DNA from: Tetrapyrgos nigripes
Taxonomy: Eukaryota; Basidiomycota; Agaricomycetes; Agaricales; Campanellaceae
Direction: 5' to 3'
Assembly (NCBI GenBank): GCA_013368315.1
Contig: JAACJM010000129.1
Coordinates: 62,001 to 126,000, forward strand
Length of the DNA: 64,000 nucleotides
Both the position numbers and the translations under genes were made by a program. Numbering within the stretch: the first letter of the stretch is position 1; each line of letters begins with the position of its first letter. Positions 36,180-47,357 of this stretch are shown piece by piece. The notes below the pieces were generated by a model, which did not search any database, was not told the origin of the DNA, and saw nothing but the letters and a program-made list of their open reading frames with translations.

Positions 36180-38652
36180 TTACGCTCTACCTATTTCCCT
36201 CATGATCTCCATCTTCCGAGGTTCAGATACAATGTGGAATCCTGCATTGCTCATCTCAAATTGCCCGTGCCCCCCTGAAAGTGCTCGAAGCCTACTGTTG
36301 TATTCGAGCATGCGGCTCAACGGGGCAATCGCGTGAATGGACCGTTTTAGTCGTGGTGAGGACGTTGACCCAGTCAATGAAGATTCCGATGGAGATAGCC
36401 AACTAGGCGGAATGTAGTTTCCGTCCTCGGAATATCCTCCAACCTCATCAGCCATTGAGGCATCGCCCAAGTCCTGCAATTCCGCGCCATGCTCTGTGAG
36501 ATCCTTCACTACCTTTCCCAAGCTATCCTCTGATACAGTCACTTTGAAAAAGAAGTATGGTTCCATTATGGGCCCCAGTCCAGCGCTACGGAGATGTTTG
36601 CGCATGACAAGTGCACTGGCTCCGGTCAGCATGGACAACTGGGGAGGCACGGTATAGTCGATGATTTGAACGTGCACCCTAGACATAGGTAGAGACGAAT
36701 GAGGTGAACTGGAGAGTGAACTGGCAATTCCAGCCCCAACAAGTGTATCAGGATTGGAGAGCGATGATTCAGGAGAAGCTATTGGTTTTCCCTGTTTGTC
36801 TAGGACCACGTTTCCATCCCAAAGAGAGTTCCCTTCCTCTTCGTCTCGCAAGGATCTGACCCGCAATTCCACAGTAATCGGAGTCCCGGCTAGCTCAACA
36901 GAATGTTCGGCCATTTTGGAGGATTCCACACCCAGGGCTTCTCGATAACTGACTCGGCGCTTTCCCAACTCAAAGTTGACCTTCCATTCGTCCCTAAGCC
37001 TGCCTTCCACAATCTCGAGGTGGAGAGCTCCAAGACCATGAAGCAGAATCTGCCCATCTTGAATGTCAATACGAACAGAAGGGTCTGTCCTAGAAAGCGA
37101 TTCGAGAGCGTTTTGAACGGGAGCCAGGTCGGAGTGGGAATGGGGTATGACAGACGCCGATATGACTGCAGGAGGAGGGATGATATCTTGTAACTTTGAT
37201 TGGGTAGATTCACTGTGCTTTGGCGAAACGAGGGTATCACCAGTACGAGTGAACTTCAGCCCGAGTACCACGCCGACCGATCCAAAGGGCAGCTCATCCA
37301 CTTCCACTGTTTCGGATGCATACAGCAGCAAAAGCTTGGAAACCTTCTCCTTCTGATTTCTAGTTGCGTTTGTGACAACGCTTTGCTTTTTCAAAGTGCC
37401 TGGTGACTGGTTCAGCCTTTCCGGATCGCAGAGAGAGCTATTCAACCTACCAGAATATACTCGGACATATGTCATCCAACCCTTCTTACTATCCCATCCG
37501 ACTTTCCAGGCTAACATACGAAGAGGAGCCTCTTTCTCCACCGCCCGAGCACGATCAAGTGGACTAGCAAAAAGTTCGCCAACATAGTCTAGTACAATGT
37601 CTGTGCCGATGTTCTTGATGGCGGAGCCACAGAGAACGGGAAGAATCTGATTTTGCAAAGTACTTTTTCGAAGTGAGGGGAGTATGTCAGAGGCCTTGAC
37701 TTGAAGATAGGTCGATGGACTGGAAGGCATAGATAGGAGAAACTCCATGAGGTCTTCGGAAAACATGGAAAGATTCTCGAGTAGTTGCGTCCGGGCAGAC
37801 GGAAGGTGGGGAATCAAGGGGTGTCTGATGGCAAGAACGAGAGCTTCTCCAATTCCTGAACGTCAGTTGGAAGGGGGTAACGTTTCGCTTCGCCATTTTC
37901 GTCCCATCTCCATACCTCCCACTTGACCAGGTCGACTATACCCTGAATACCAGGCTCAGCGTGCTGGTAATCCTTGGGATCAAATGAAGCGATTGGCAGG
38001 GTCAAGGCCAATGGATGTTGATGTAAACGATGCGTGAGCAGAGAGCGAAGTGAGGAACCAAATGAAGCTCCCGGGCGGTCTAGCTTGTTCAGGAAGACTA
38101 GTCTCGTAGCAACGCCATACCTGAGGAGCAAACCGATGAATGGTGTATAGGATGGGTCTGATGCGATGATCTCACCTCACCTGTCTAACTGCCTCCAGAC
38201 ACCTTTCGTCTGTGCCTCTACACCCTCGACCGAATCCATCAAGACCACAGCACCGTCTACAACGCGACTTGCACTTTCCACTTCCATGCCAAAGTCTGCG
38301 TGACCTGGAGTGTCAATAAGATTGAAGGTCCACTTGTTCCATTTGACCGGAATGCTGGCAGACTGAATCGTAATTCCACGCTCTCTCTCGGCCGGTAGAA
38401 AGTCGGTAGTTGTGCTTCCAGTGTCGACGGATCCTGATGCAGAAAGATACGAAGACCTGAGAAGGATGGATTCTGTGAGAGTGGTCTTGCCAGAATCTGG
38501 AATGCAGATTAGACGCGTCAACGACGTGATAAAGGGTGAACCGTACCAATGTGGGCCACTAGGGCCATATTTCTGATATTTGAGGCATCATTTGCAGCGG
38601 TTGCATATGCACGCCTCAAGAATGGACTCGGACTGAGTCGACATCGTAGCAT
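36180..38652 (-). CDS. MEF2: Mitochondrial elongation factor G2 / ribosome-recycling GTPase (MEF2), with an apparent frameshift
   Basis: Exons 38652..38547, 38496..38181 and 38120..36180. The start is chosen as [20 protein letters not shown], a basic mitochondrial presequence. GTPase motifs: [16 protein letters not shown] (P-loop), [14 protein letters not shown] (switch I), [15 protein letters not shown] (switch II) and [15 protein letters not shown] (NKxD). EF-G domains II-V follow, ending in a typical C-terminal region ([20 protein letters not shown]). MEF2 works with the recycling factor to split mitochondrial ribosomes. Near 37822-37832 the frame breaks between [15 protein letters not shown] and [14 protein letters not shown]; restoring one base in the codons after LPS joins the two halves, and no GT-AG intron solves it. 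It converges with the unknown gene, with only 34 bp between stops. Confidence 0.87.
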
Positions 38653-38709
38653 GGATGAAAGGAAGTACACAGCCACCAACAATGACCTTTCTTATTGTTC
38701 TTTCATACC

Positions 38710-39692
38710 ATGTCCGACAACCTAGATGGCCTCGAGGAACGTCTTAGGCAGCGAGAAACCCTCCTGAGGCACCCTCTTCATACTGCGCCTAGGGCCGACG
38801 TCAAGACAAATGGACATTTGCCAAATACCCCTCTAACAGCTTCGTTGATATCTTTCCTTCTAGGCTCTATCTTCTCGCTCGGTCTCTTGCTCTTCCTCAC
38901 AGGTGGTGTCCAGACTTACTGGTGGGCCACATATCAACTTGGATTCTTTGTCGCCGCGTGGGCTGCCTTTCACTGGGGAGAATTCGCCGTTACTGCTGGA
39001 TGGAACCTCGAAAAGTGCAGCGTGGATTGTGAGTGTGTGCTCGGTTTTCAAGGAACAGGTACTAAGAGTATCCCAGCTTTTCTCCTTGATAATGGCTCTA
39101 TGTACCACATAGCGAATGGCTCAGCGGTCGTCGAGTACCTCGTCACTCTTTATTTCAAGCCAGAATTTAAATCACATACATGGGTGTCTGTCATAGGTAT
39201 GCGTTCACTCCAACTTGTTGTGCCCCCTTTTCATCTTTGGCCTCTAGGCATCGTAATGGTTCTAGTTGGGCAAGCTCTGCGCTCAACTGCAATGATCCAC
39301 GCATCCACGAATTTCTCGCATACAGTGGCTTCCCAGAAACGCCAAATGCACCGATTGGTTACCGACGGTGTTTATGCGTATGTTGCTTTTTCAGTACGAG
39401 ACGTTCTCGCTGACGCTCTTACAGTTGGTTCCGTCACCCGTCTTACGCCGGATTCTATTACTGGGCAGTTGGTACTCAACTCGTTCTACAAAACGCTTTA
39501 TGCTTTGTTTTTTTCATCTGCGTGTTATGGAGATTTTTCTATTATCGGACCAGAGGTACGCGTCGTCTGTCTGGTGGAAAAGCTCATGCTCATTTTTATT
39601 TAGCGGAAGAGAGCTATCTAATCAAATTCTTTGGAGAAGAATACGTGAAGTACCGTAGTAGAGTACGGACCTGGATACCTTTTGTACCGTAG
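38710..39692 (+). CDS. STE14: Isoprenylcysteine carboxyl methyltransferase (STE14/ICMT)
   Basis: Five exons (38710..39028, 39077..39196, 39248..39377, 39425..39555, 39604..39692) give 262 aa. Multiple transmembrane helices are present, including ASLISFLLGSIFSLGLLLFL and TYQLGFFVAAWAAFHWGEFA. The ICMT core has HTVASQKRQMHRLVTDGVYA, WFRHPSYAGFYYWAVGTQLV and the C-terminal AEESYLIKFFGEEYVKYRSR, the S-adenosylmethionine-dependent signature. The ER enzyme methylates the C-terminal prenyl-Cys of Ras-like proteins and lipopeptide pheromones; in basidiomycetes it is needed for pheromone maturation. It is divergent from MEF2, with 57 bp between the ATGs. Confidence 0.93.
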
Positions 39693-39872
39693 TTTTTGCT
39701 CACTGGAATGCATACATCCTTTGCCTCAATGCAAAGGTACTTGCTCGTTGCTTTCATCGTACGACTTCCAATAAGAAATGCATGTAGAAGAATGCGCATG
39801 GTAATCATAGAGCCGTAGTGTAGACATGCAACATGTAAAATTTTGTGTACCAATACAAGCCCACCCCAACAA

Positions 39873-40611
39873 TCAGTCGTCGTCGCCTATTGTGCCCCTG
39901 TCAGACACATAGATACCGTCCAAGAATTTACGGATATCCTTGTTCCTGACGCGGCAGCTACCTTGGATGGAAGCAGCTGAAATAGAAAGATCAAAAACTG
40001 CTCAAAGATAGGCGGAAAGGTGACACACCAGATTGAGAAACGTTGTCAATATCGTTGCCTTCCAGAATAAGCTCGTCTTTTTGAGCCTTTGACTCTGAAA
40101 TGATGACACCGGCCAACATGTCGACGTGTCGAACAGTCTGAAAAAAATATTATTCAACCTCACGCAATTCTTGGCAATAAGATGCGACACACCTTCTCGC
40201 CCAAGAAATTACGAATTTCAAGTGCCCGTCCTCCGTCTTGAATGATAGCATTGATAGGGAAATGTGCGTAGACCGCACGCATCTTGTATCGGAAACCCTG
40301 GCCAATATCCGTCAGCTCCATGGCCACTTCTTCCTGTAGTCTCCCATACAGACCTTCGTGACACCGTTGATCATGTTAGTGATCAGACTCTTGATGGTTC
40401 GCAGGCAGGCGACGTGTTTCCTTCCGCCTTGCCAGACAGCAAGAGAGACCTTTGAAGCCTTGCCCTTGACCAATCGAATATCCATGTTGACATGGCGGAC
40501 GTTCTTGGTTAAGGTTCCCCGAGGACCAGTGACGGTGATGAGGCGGGATTTGATGGAAACTTCAACACCCTCGGGAATATCGAGTTCTTCGGTTTGGAGG
40601 ACGTCCCGCAT
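39873..40611 (-). CDS. RPL9: 60S ribosomal protein L9 (uL6)
   Basis: Four exons (40611..40354, 40297..40193, 40137..40029, 39976..39873) give 191 aa. Sequence landmarks of uL6: [80 protein letters not shown] and [20 protein letters not shown]. Length and ends match cytosolic L9 of other fungi. It is a large-subunit protein near the sarcin-ricin loop. The start lies 434 bp from the divergent PCF11 start. Confidence 0.96.
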
Positions 40612-41045
40612 CTGAGGAGAGGTGTCAGCAAAAAAGTTATCCAAATCCTAATCGACCAATCCAGCCAATCCAGCCCTTTTCTCCAACAAAACTCCAGCTG
40701 TAGATCCTCTGGACGTCTCTGCATCGCAACGACAAAGATTGGAGGGCAATTCGACGATACCTACCTTGGATTTTGTCGAGTTTTCTTGAGTTGACTTGCG
40801 AGATGTACCACTTGCAGTTGTGCCGTCCAATTACGTGAGCGTCGGACTTTGAAAAAACTGTCAGTAGAGTCACCCGTCACCGCAACCGTTACACTGCTCT
40901 TTAACATCAACCAACACATCGTCGACGCTCTTGTCGAATTCTCTTTCGCGGGTTACCATTGAAATTTGGTCAGAGTCGGAATCTCACTCCTGTTTCCTAT
41001 CGTATCCCACTTGAGCGTGTTCTCATTTGTGTAAGTAAGAGCGGA
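40612..41045. other. Divergent promoter region RPL9 / PCF11
   Basis: 434 bp between two ATGs. CT-rich tracts and acceptor-like signals on each side suggest leader introns (a GTAAGTAAG at 41031 sits just before the PCF11 ATG). No named element is clear. Confidence 0.4.
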
Positions 41046-43448
41046 ATGTCGGTTTATCAGAATTACTACGCCCAGCCGTCCTTTGGCTCCCAAACGTACA
41101 CTCAACCGCCTATTGCAAACACATACCACCATCTACCTCCTCCCCATACCGCATATCCTACAGACCCTGCAACATTTCGAAGAGACTACTCAACTCGGTT
41201 GTCGGAATTAACTGTCAATTCTAGGCCCATCATACAGAGTCTGTCCATGTATGCGCACGACTTTGCGCAGTTTGGAGAGATTGTCGCTCAGTGCCTCGAA
41301 GCACACATTCGCCGGGTGAGTGTTGTTCGATTATTCGGTATAGCCTTAACCACTTCCATGACCTTCTATGGACCACGGACCAATGTGAGGGTGCCAGCAT
41401 ACACTGGACTTTACACACTAGCATAACTGTTGTCCCATGTAATTTATCTAGTGTTAGCTGTAGTTGATAGAACGAAAAGTGTTCAGCACCAGTCGACGTT
41501 GCTGTGTTTTTGCAGCGTCTGACTCGACCTCGTTTTTCTCTTTTTGTCACCTGACTATTCCGCGGAATTGCTGACCAATTGTGCCATTTTTGTCTCTGTT
41601 TTCTCAGATTCCTCCTTGGATGAAGTTGCCGTCGTTCTACCTCCTCGACATGATCAGCAAAAATATATATGAACCATATGCCCGGCTCTTTGCAGCTTTC
41701 GTTATCCCTCTGTTCATTGAAACTTATCAACAAGTTGACGAGGCTACCCGCAGCAAGATGGTCGAGTTAGTGTTGACTTGGCGTACAGGATCACCCTCTG
41801 GAAAGGAGTTGTTTGGCGTACCAGCTCAAATCCAAATTGAACGGAGCATCTGGGGCGAAGGCTCGAATTCGGTGCGTCGTACTCGGCTAGTTGTCCGACG
41901 TCTTCCTCATGTGTATCGTCTCAAGTCGACGTCTGGATCTCACTCGAGTGCTGGCATCATAACGAAAGCCCAAGTTCTAAGTGAACTGGAGTTCACCCTC
42001 GGACAGAAGGAACGAGCTGTTCAAGCCAATCCGTCAGACGCTACATCCCAAAATCACGTTGTTGTTCTGCAACAGGTGCGTTGGTTTTCTTCATGTACCT
42101 TTTTGTATTTGTTCTGAAATAGTTATTTACAGCTGCGAAGACTCGTCGAAGCAGGAGTCTCTCAAGAAGAACTAAAGCAAATCCTTACTCAACTTCGGAC
42201 TCTTATGCGAAGCAGTCCCCCCTCTGCCGCTCCACAACCCTCTCAAGCCCCCACCCCTGCTCCTCCTTCCCAATGGTCATCCCAACCATATAATGCTCCT
42301 CCTCAAACATACTCGCAACCATCCAGTCTCTCCTACTCTGGATACACTGGCGTAAAGCAAGAAGAGACACCCTCCTCCAGCTCTACCTCGCCTGCTCCAA
42401 GTGTTCCAGCTGGCGGCTTTGCCAACCTTTTGTCTTCGCTAATGAAATCTGGTATTCTTTCAAACACAGGAACTCCATTGGGAGCAGGCGCAACTGCCAA
42501 AGAGGAGTCCTCAAGCATACTGGACGAAGAGAGGAACGCATCCAGAGCGCACCGCGCCTATGTTCTCCGTCATCCTGTGCAGCTAAGCACTGCCGGTATC
42601 ACAAAGTAAGTTTTTCTTTACCTTGATAATGGCTGGCTCTCATGTAACATTTGTAGGGGTCAAGCACCGATATCAGAAATGCTGTACGACCATAAGACTT
42701 CGCAATGTAAACAGTGTGGTCTTAGGTTTCATGACTCTACCACTGGCAAGAAGACCATGGACGATCATCTCGACATGCACTTCAAGCAGAATATGAAGGC
42801 CAACCAAAATATTGGGAGGGGGCACAGTCGGAGTTGGTTCACGAATATTGACGTATGTTTCCGTTTTATGATCTCACATCTTCGCCAGCTTATGTGCTCT
42901 CTTTCAGGACTGGATTCATGATACAGTAGATCGTAAAGGAAAGGGTAGAGCTGATGGAACGAGGCCGCTGAGTGGCAAGGCAGCAGCTGCAGTGGATGCT
43001 GCTAAGCGCGAGGCTGAGTTGCGCTCGCAGTTTGTCATTGTACCTCCTGGTGATGAAGCGAAACCAATAGCATGTCCAATCTGTAAGGAAGTTCTGAAAT
43101 CGGAGTTTCTAGAGGATGACGAAGAGTGGGTGTGGAGGAATGCTGTCGAGAAAGACGAACGGGTATGTATCTCCGTTGCATTGTCCTTCGAGTCCATACT
43201 GATTTATTACATAGATATACCATGCAACATGTTATGCAGAGGCTTCCACGAACACCTTGGCCTCTCGTTTGTTGAACGCGAACGCGAGTCGGAGTCGTTC
43301 TGTTACACCTGAGACACACGTTACCGTATCCAAAAGATCATCACCGATTCCTGAAGTTGTTGCTGGAGCCAAACGTAAGGCTGAAGACGACCACAGTATA
43401 AGTGGTGAGCTTGAGGGCACTCCACCGTCGAAAAAGCTGGCTCTATGA
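41046..43448 (+). CDS. PCF11: PCF11-like mRNA 3'-end processing factor
   Basis: Six exons (41046..41315, 41608..42075, 42133..42605, 42657..42852, 42908..43162, 43215..43448) give 631 aa. Residues of about 40-180 are a CTD-interaction domain: SELTVNSRPIIQSLSMYAHD, PPWMKLPSFYLLDMISKNIY, ETYQQVDEATRSKMVELVLT. A Pro-rich middle follows, then two zinc fingers: CKQCGLRFHDSTTGKKTMDD with His residues after it, and CPICKEVLKSEF with EWVWRNAV and IYHATCYAEA. Pcf11 joins cleavage factor IA to phosphorylated RNA polymerase II and supports termination. Intron 1 is long (292 nt) by the standard of this window; the others are 48-60 nt. Confidence 0.92.
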
Positions 43449-44021
43449 ATGATAGAGTGTCTTTTTTCTGTTTTATTCATTAGAGGTTTGCATTGCATGG
43501 CATCTTCAAATTCAATCCTAGGACTACCACAGCCTTATACATAGGACGCACATCGTTGTATTCGTACCGCAAATGATTTATCTTTATTCCTTTATACTTA
43601 CAACCTCGGTTTGAGTTTTGAACGCGAGTCTTTTCTGTCTTTGACGTTCATGTCAAGTTTGTCCCTCTCACTCGACACGCCCTATGGACAATCTCATCTC
43701 TTCCCCGTCAATCATCAAAGCATGGTACCGCGGAGGATTATTACAGCTCAAGCGCTCACAGCTGGACTTCGCTCGAAATGATACTCCCCAAAGAAACCAT
43801 ATGGTTACATTCAAAATCGCGATGCCCAGGCACATTTTTTCGCTGACCAGCCCTTCATCACGTCAACAGGGTAACTTGTCCCAAATCTTGACCATAATCT
43901 CTAAGGTTTAACCGCTCTCCCGAATGCTACCTCCTAGCTACATAACCAAGGTTTAACCGCATTCCCGAATCTGTTAACTGGCCTTAAACGACTGTCGAGG
44001 TTGGTCGTTTGTCTTCTTGCC
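43449..44021. other. Intergenic region upstream of ceramide synthase copy 1
   Basis: 573 bp holding a 75-aa open frame at 43684-43911 without motif or splice support, and the 23-bp direct repeat listed separately. I see nothing else that can be supported. Confidence 0.4.
43903..43970 (+). repeat. Pair of 23-bp direct repeats upstream of ceramide synthase copy 1
   Basis: Units at 43903-43925 and 43948-43970, both beginning AAGGTTTAACCGC and ending CCCGAAT, agree at 21 of 23 positions. They sit 52-120 bp before the ATG at 44022. Function is unknown; they could be a duplicated regulatory site. Confidence 0.5.
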
Positions 44022-45436
44022 ATGTCCGAATCTTTTGAAATCGACTTTGCTCCTCAGACTCCGATAGGAACCCCAGAGAGACATTTCTCCCCTCCACCAC
44101 CTCCTCGTCGTCCCAGAGTAAAACCATGGCTCAGCTGGGCAGTTCAACCCTCCGCCTCGCTCAAAATCCTCCTCATCCCCCTTGTTCTCTCTGTCAATTG
44201 GCGACTTCTCCCATGGTCAAAAGACGCATCTGACCCATTCGCTGCATTTTACGTTCTCTCTCATCCAATTCCAGACTCTCCAGCCGATGATTTACGTTAC
44301 GCAAAAGGCTACTACGACCTATTGTTCATTGCCTATCACGTCGTGTTCTTTTCGCTCGTTCGCCAGCTCATTACCATCAATCTCTGCCGACCCATAGCGC
44401 GTTACTTTTACATTAGAAAAGAAAGAAAGCTGGAGCGTTTTGGCGAACAAGGCTACGCTCTGATTTATTTCATTGTGATGGGTGCTTGGGGCTATGTGAG
44501 TCGCGTTCAGTTGTTCCTTTATGGCGCTAATGTCCGTCTAGCGTATCATGAGTCAACTACCGACGTATTGGTATCGCACAGAATACTTTTGGATCGGTAT
44601 GTTACTTGTTGTGCAACATCCTTTTTCATAATGTACTGAAAATGTGCCCAGACTATCCTCACTGGGACATGAAGCCTGAACTCAAACGCTATTATCTGAT
44701 GCAGATGGCGTACTGGATTCAGCAACTACTCGTCCTTGTACTCGGCCTTGAAAAGCCACGCAAAGACTATCATGAACTCGTTGCACACCATTTTGTTACC
44801 CTCTGGCTTGTTGGGTGGAGCTACGTCATGAACCTCACATTCATTGGGAACGCTGTATATATGAGCATGGATATTCCAGACGCTGGTCTGGCTGTATGTT
44901 TTTTTTTTTTGTTTTCCTTAGCAATCTATTTCTAATCGTATTCTCTCTAGTTCTCCAAACTCTTGAACTATATGCGAATGGACCGCGCAAAAATAGTTGC
45001 GTTTGCAATCTTTTTATGTATATGGACGTAAGGCAATTTTCAATCATCGTCCTGATTTCTTCGTGCTCACCGTCTTCTTCAGCTACTTCCGTCACATACT
45101 CAATTTCTACATTCTCTGGTCCGTGTGGTACGAGTATGATCTCATCCCGTACGTGTCTTCTCTGTCTGGCACTCAAGCCTAGTACTGACTTGCTTGGCTC
45201 CTGCGTGTAGGATATCCTCGGGGGTTTGGATCTGGGCAAATGGAACATATCTCACTTGGTGGATGAAATATCAAATTTTTATCCCTCTTTTCCTGCTCCA
45301 ACTCCTCAATTTGTTTTGGTACTTCAAGTTCATTCTCCGAGTCGCCATTCGTGCAATTATCACCGCGACAGCGGATGACGATCGGTCAGACGATGAAGGT
45401 GATGGGGACGACGAGGATGAGGCTAGACGAAGGTGA
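44022..45436 (+). CDS. LAG1: Ceramide synthase (LAG1/LAC1, TLC domain), copy 1
   Basis: Six exons (44022..44495, 44542..44596, 44652..44893, 44951..45027, 45083..45148, 45211..45436) give 379 aa. The TLC/Lag1 core is clear: RFGEQGYALIYFIVMGAWGY, MKPELKRYYLMQMAYWIQQL, the Lag motif HHFVTLWLVGWSYVMNLTFI with paired His, then VYMSMDIPDAGLAFSKLLNY and YFRHILNFYILWSVWYEYDL. The N-terminus is cytosolic and Pro-rich; the C-terminus is very acidic (DDDRSDDEGDGDDEDEA), resembling the CK2-regulated tails of yeast Lag1/Lac1. It condenses a sphingoid base with fatty acyl-CoA in the ER. It is the upstream member of a tandem pair. Confidence 0.92.
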
Positions 45437-45651
45437 AGGGGGGCGAAATCTTTCGACAGACAATCATTACTATACCACACACACATTTGATACCACTCAT
45501 ATTGCTCTGGATATAGTCTATTACTACATATCATAGATACTGCATACCCCGCAAGTACATACATGCTTACAATAGACGCCAAGAAATTTCCGAAACTGGA
45601 GGTGTGCTGGCAAGCGTGACTGAAGGCTAGGTGACTTTTCTCTTATCCTCC

Positions 45652-47060
45652 ATGTCCGAGTCCTTTCAGACCGACTTTGCTCCTCAAACGCCCTTAGGAA
45701 GCCGCAGTCCAGAACGGCGTTTCTCTCCACCTCCTCCACCTCCTCGTCGTCCGCGAGTCAGTCCATGGCTTGCCTGGGCAGTCAAACCTTCCGCCTCCCT
45801 CAAAGTTCTCCTTGTTCCCCTCGTTCTATGCGTCAACTGGCAGCTACTACCATGGTCAAAAGAAATGGCTAATCCATTCGCGTCATTTTTCCTTCTCTCT
45901 CATCCAATCCTCGACTCTCCTCCTGATGACCCACGTTATGCAAAAGGATACTACGACCTGTTATTCATCGCATACCACGTCGTGTTCTTTTCGCTAGTAC
46001 GCCAGGTCATTACCTTTAGCCTATGCCGGCCTGTAGCGCGTTATTTTGGTATCCGAAAAGAGGGGAAACTGGATCGTTTTGGTGAACAAGGATACGCATT
46101 TATCTACTTCTCTATCATGGGTGCTTGGGGTTATGTCAGTTGCATTTTCCTTACTCGTTCCCTCTGCTCATGTCTCTTCAGCGCATCATGGGCCAACTTC
46201 CGACATGGTGGTATCGTACAGAGTACTTTTGGATTGGTGCGTGTCACTTTTTCACAGAGTTGCTTGGTCACTAAAGGTTTGGTGCAGACTATCCTCACTG
46301 GGATATGAAGCCTGAACTCAAGCGCTACTACTTGATGCAAATGGCCTATTGGATTCAACAGCTACTCGTCCTTGTCCTTCGTCTCGAGAAGCCACGTAAA
46401 GATTATAATGAACTCATCGCACATCACTTCGTCACCATTTGGCTTGTTGGTTGGAGCTATCTCGTCAACTGTACGCTCATCGGAAACGCTGTGTACATGA
46501 GCATGGACCTTCCAGACGCTGGTTTGGCTGTAGGTTGAGCGTGTAGTCTACCGGACCAGACTGCTGATGTGTTTTTCTAGTTCTCCAAACTGCTCAACTA
46601 TTTGCAAATGGAGCGCGCAAAAGTAATTTCCTTTGCCATTTTCCTCTGCATCTGGACGTAAGTCAGGGGCTTTCTTTGATTTCTGTTCTAGTGCTCATCC
46701 TGTTTGTTTAGCTACTTCCGCCATATACTCAATTTCTACATTCTTTGGTCGGTCTGGTACGAGTATGATCTCACTCCGTACGTCTATCTCTGTTCTCTTT
46801 CGCTGTTTGAAATTAACGTTTCTCTCTTTAGGGAAACCTCGAAGATTTGGGATTGGGCAAATGGAACATACCTGAACTGGTGGATGAAGTACCAAGTCTT
46901 CACTCCTCTCTTGCTCTTACAGCTGCTCAATCTGTTCTGGTATTACCTCATTATACGCATTGCAGTGCGTGGTATCCTCTCCTCGACAGTAGATGACGAC
47001 CGCTCGGACGATGAAGATGAGGGTGATGAGGATGATGAGGATGATAAAAAGAAGCAATAG
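45652..47060 (+). CDS. LAC1: Ceramide synthase (LAG1/LAC1, TLC domain), copy 2
   Basis: Six exons (45652..46134, 46182..46236, 46288..46529, 46581..46657, 46712..46777, 46832..47060) give 383 aa. Intron positions and phases are identical to copy 1, and internal exons have exactly equal lengths (55, 242, 77, 66 nt), so this is a tandem duplicate. The Lag motif is HHFVTIWLVGWSYLVNCTLI. Differences cluster in the N-terminal tail, in the loop after KEMANPFASFFLLSHPILDS, and in the C-terminal acidic tail (DDDRSDDEDEGDEDDEDDKK). Acyl-chain preference may differ from copy 1, as with yeast or plant paralogues, but this cannot be read from sequence alone. Introns have diverged freely, so the duplication is not very recent. 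Confidence 0.92.
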
Positions 47061-47129
47061 AGCTTCAAGCGTTGTTATATTTTAGAGTAACTATAAGTTC
47101 TCTCATTCGTGTTAGTTTGACACGAAACG

Positions 47130-47285
47130 TTACAGCTGTTTTCAAAAAGACGCGGAAAAATCGAAAATCGTTTTGGTGGAGCCCCTACGTCATTTGCCTT
47201 TAAGAAGCCTTTTGGGCTTGCTTCGGGGATGATCAGGATGAAAACAAAAAATGCGTTTTCCGTAAATTTCTGAAAACAGCTGTAA
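47130..47285. mobile_element. Small TIR element, MITE-like, possibly Tc1/mariner-derived
   Basis: A 156-bp segment bounded by perfect 15-bp inverted repeats (TTACAGCTGTTTTCA at 47130-47144 and its complement at 47271-47285). Similarity continues imperfectly to about 30 bp inwards (47160 and 47256). Ends can be read as TA flanking CAGCTG, as expected for a Tc1/mariner TA target. Short inverted pieces ATATTTTAG/CTAAAATAT lie outside (about 47075 and 47291). No coding capacity. Confidence 0.6.
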
Positions 47286-47357
47286 AAGTCCTAAAATATC
47301 CTGGATCACTGATCTCGCTTGTCAAGCACAGTTCGCAACGGTGGCGGGGTCCTCACT

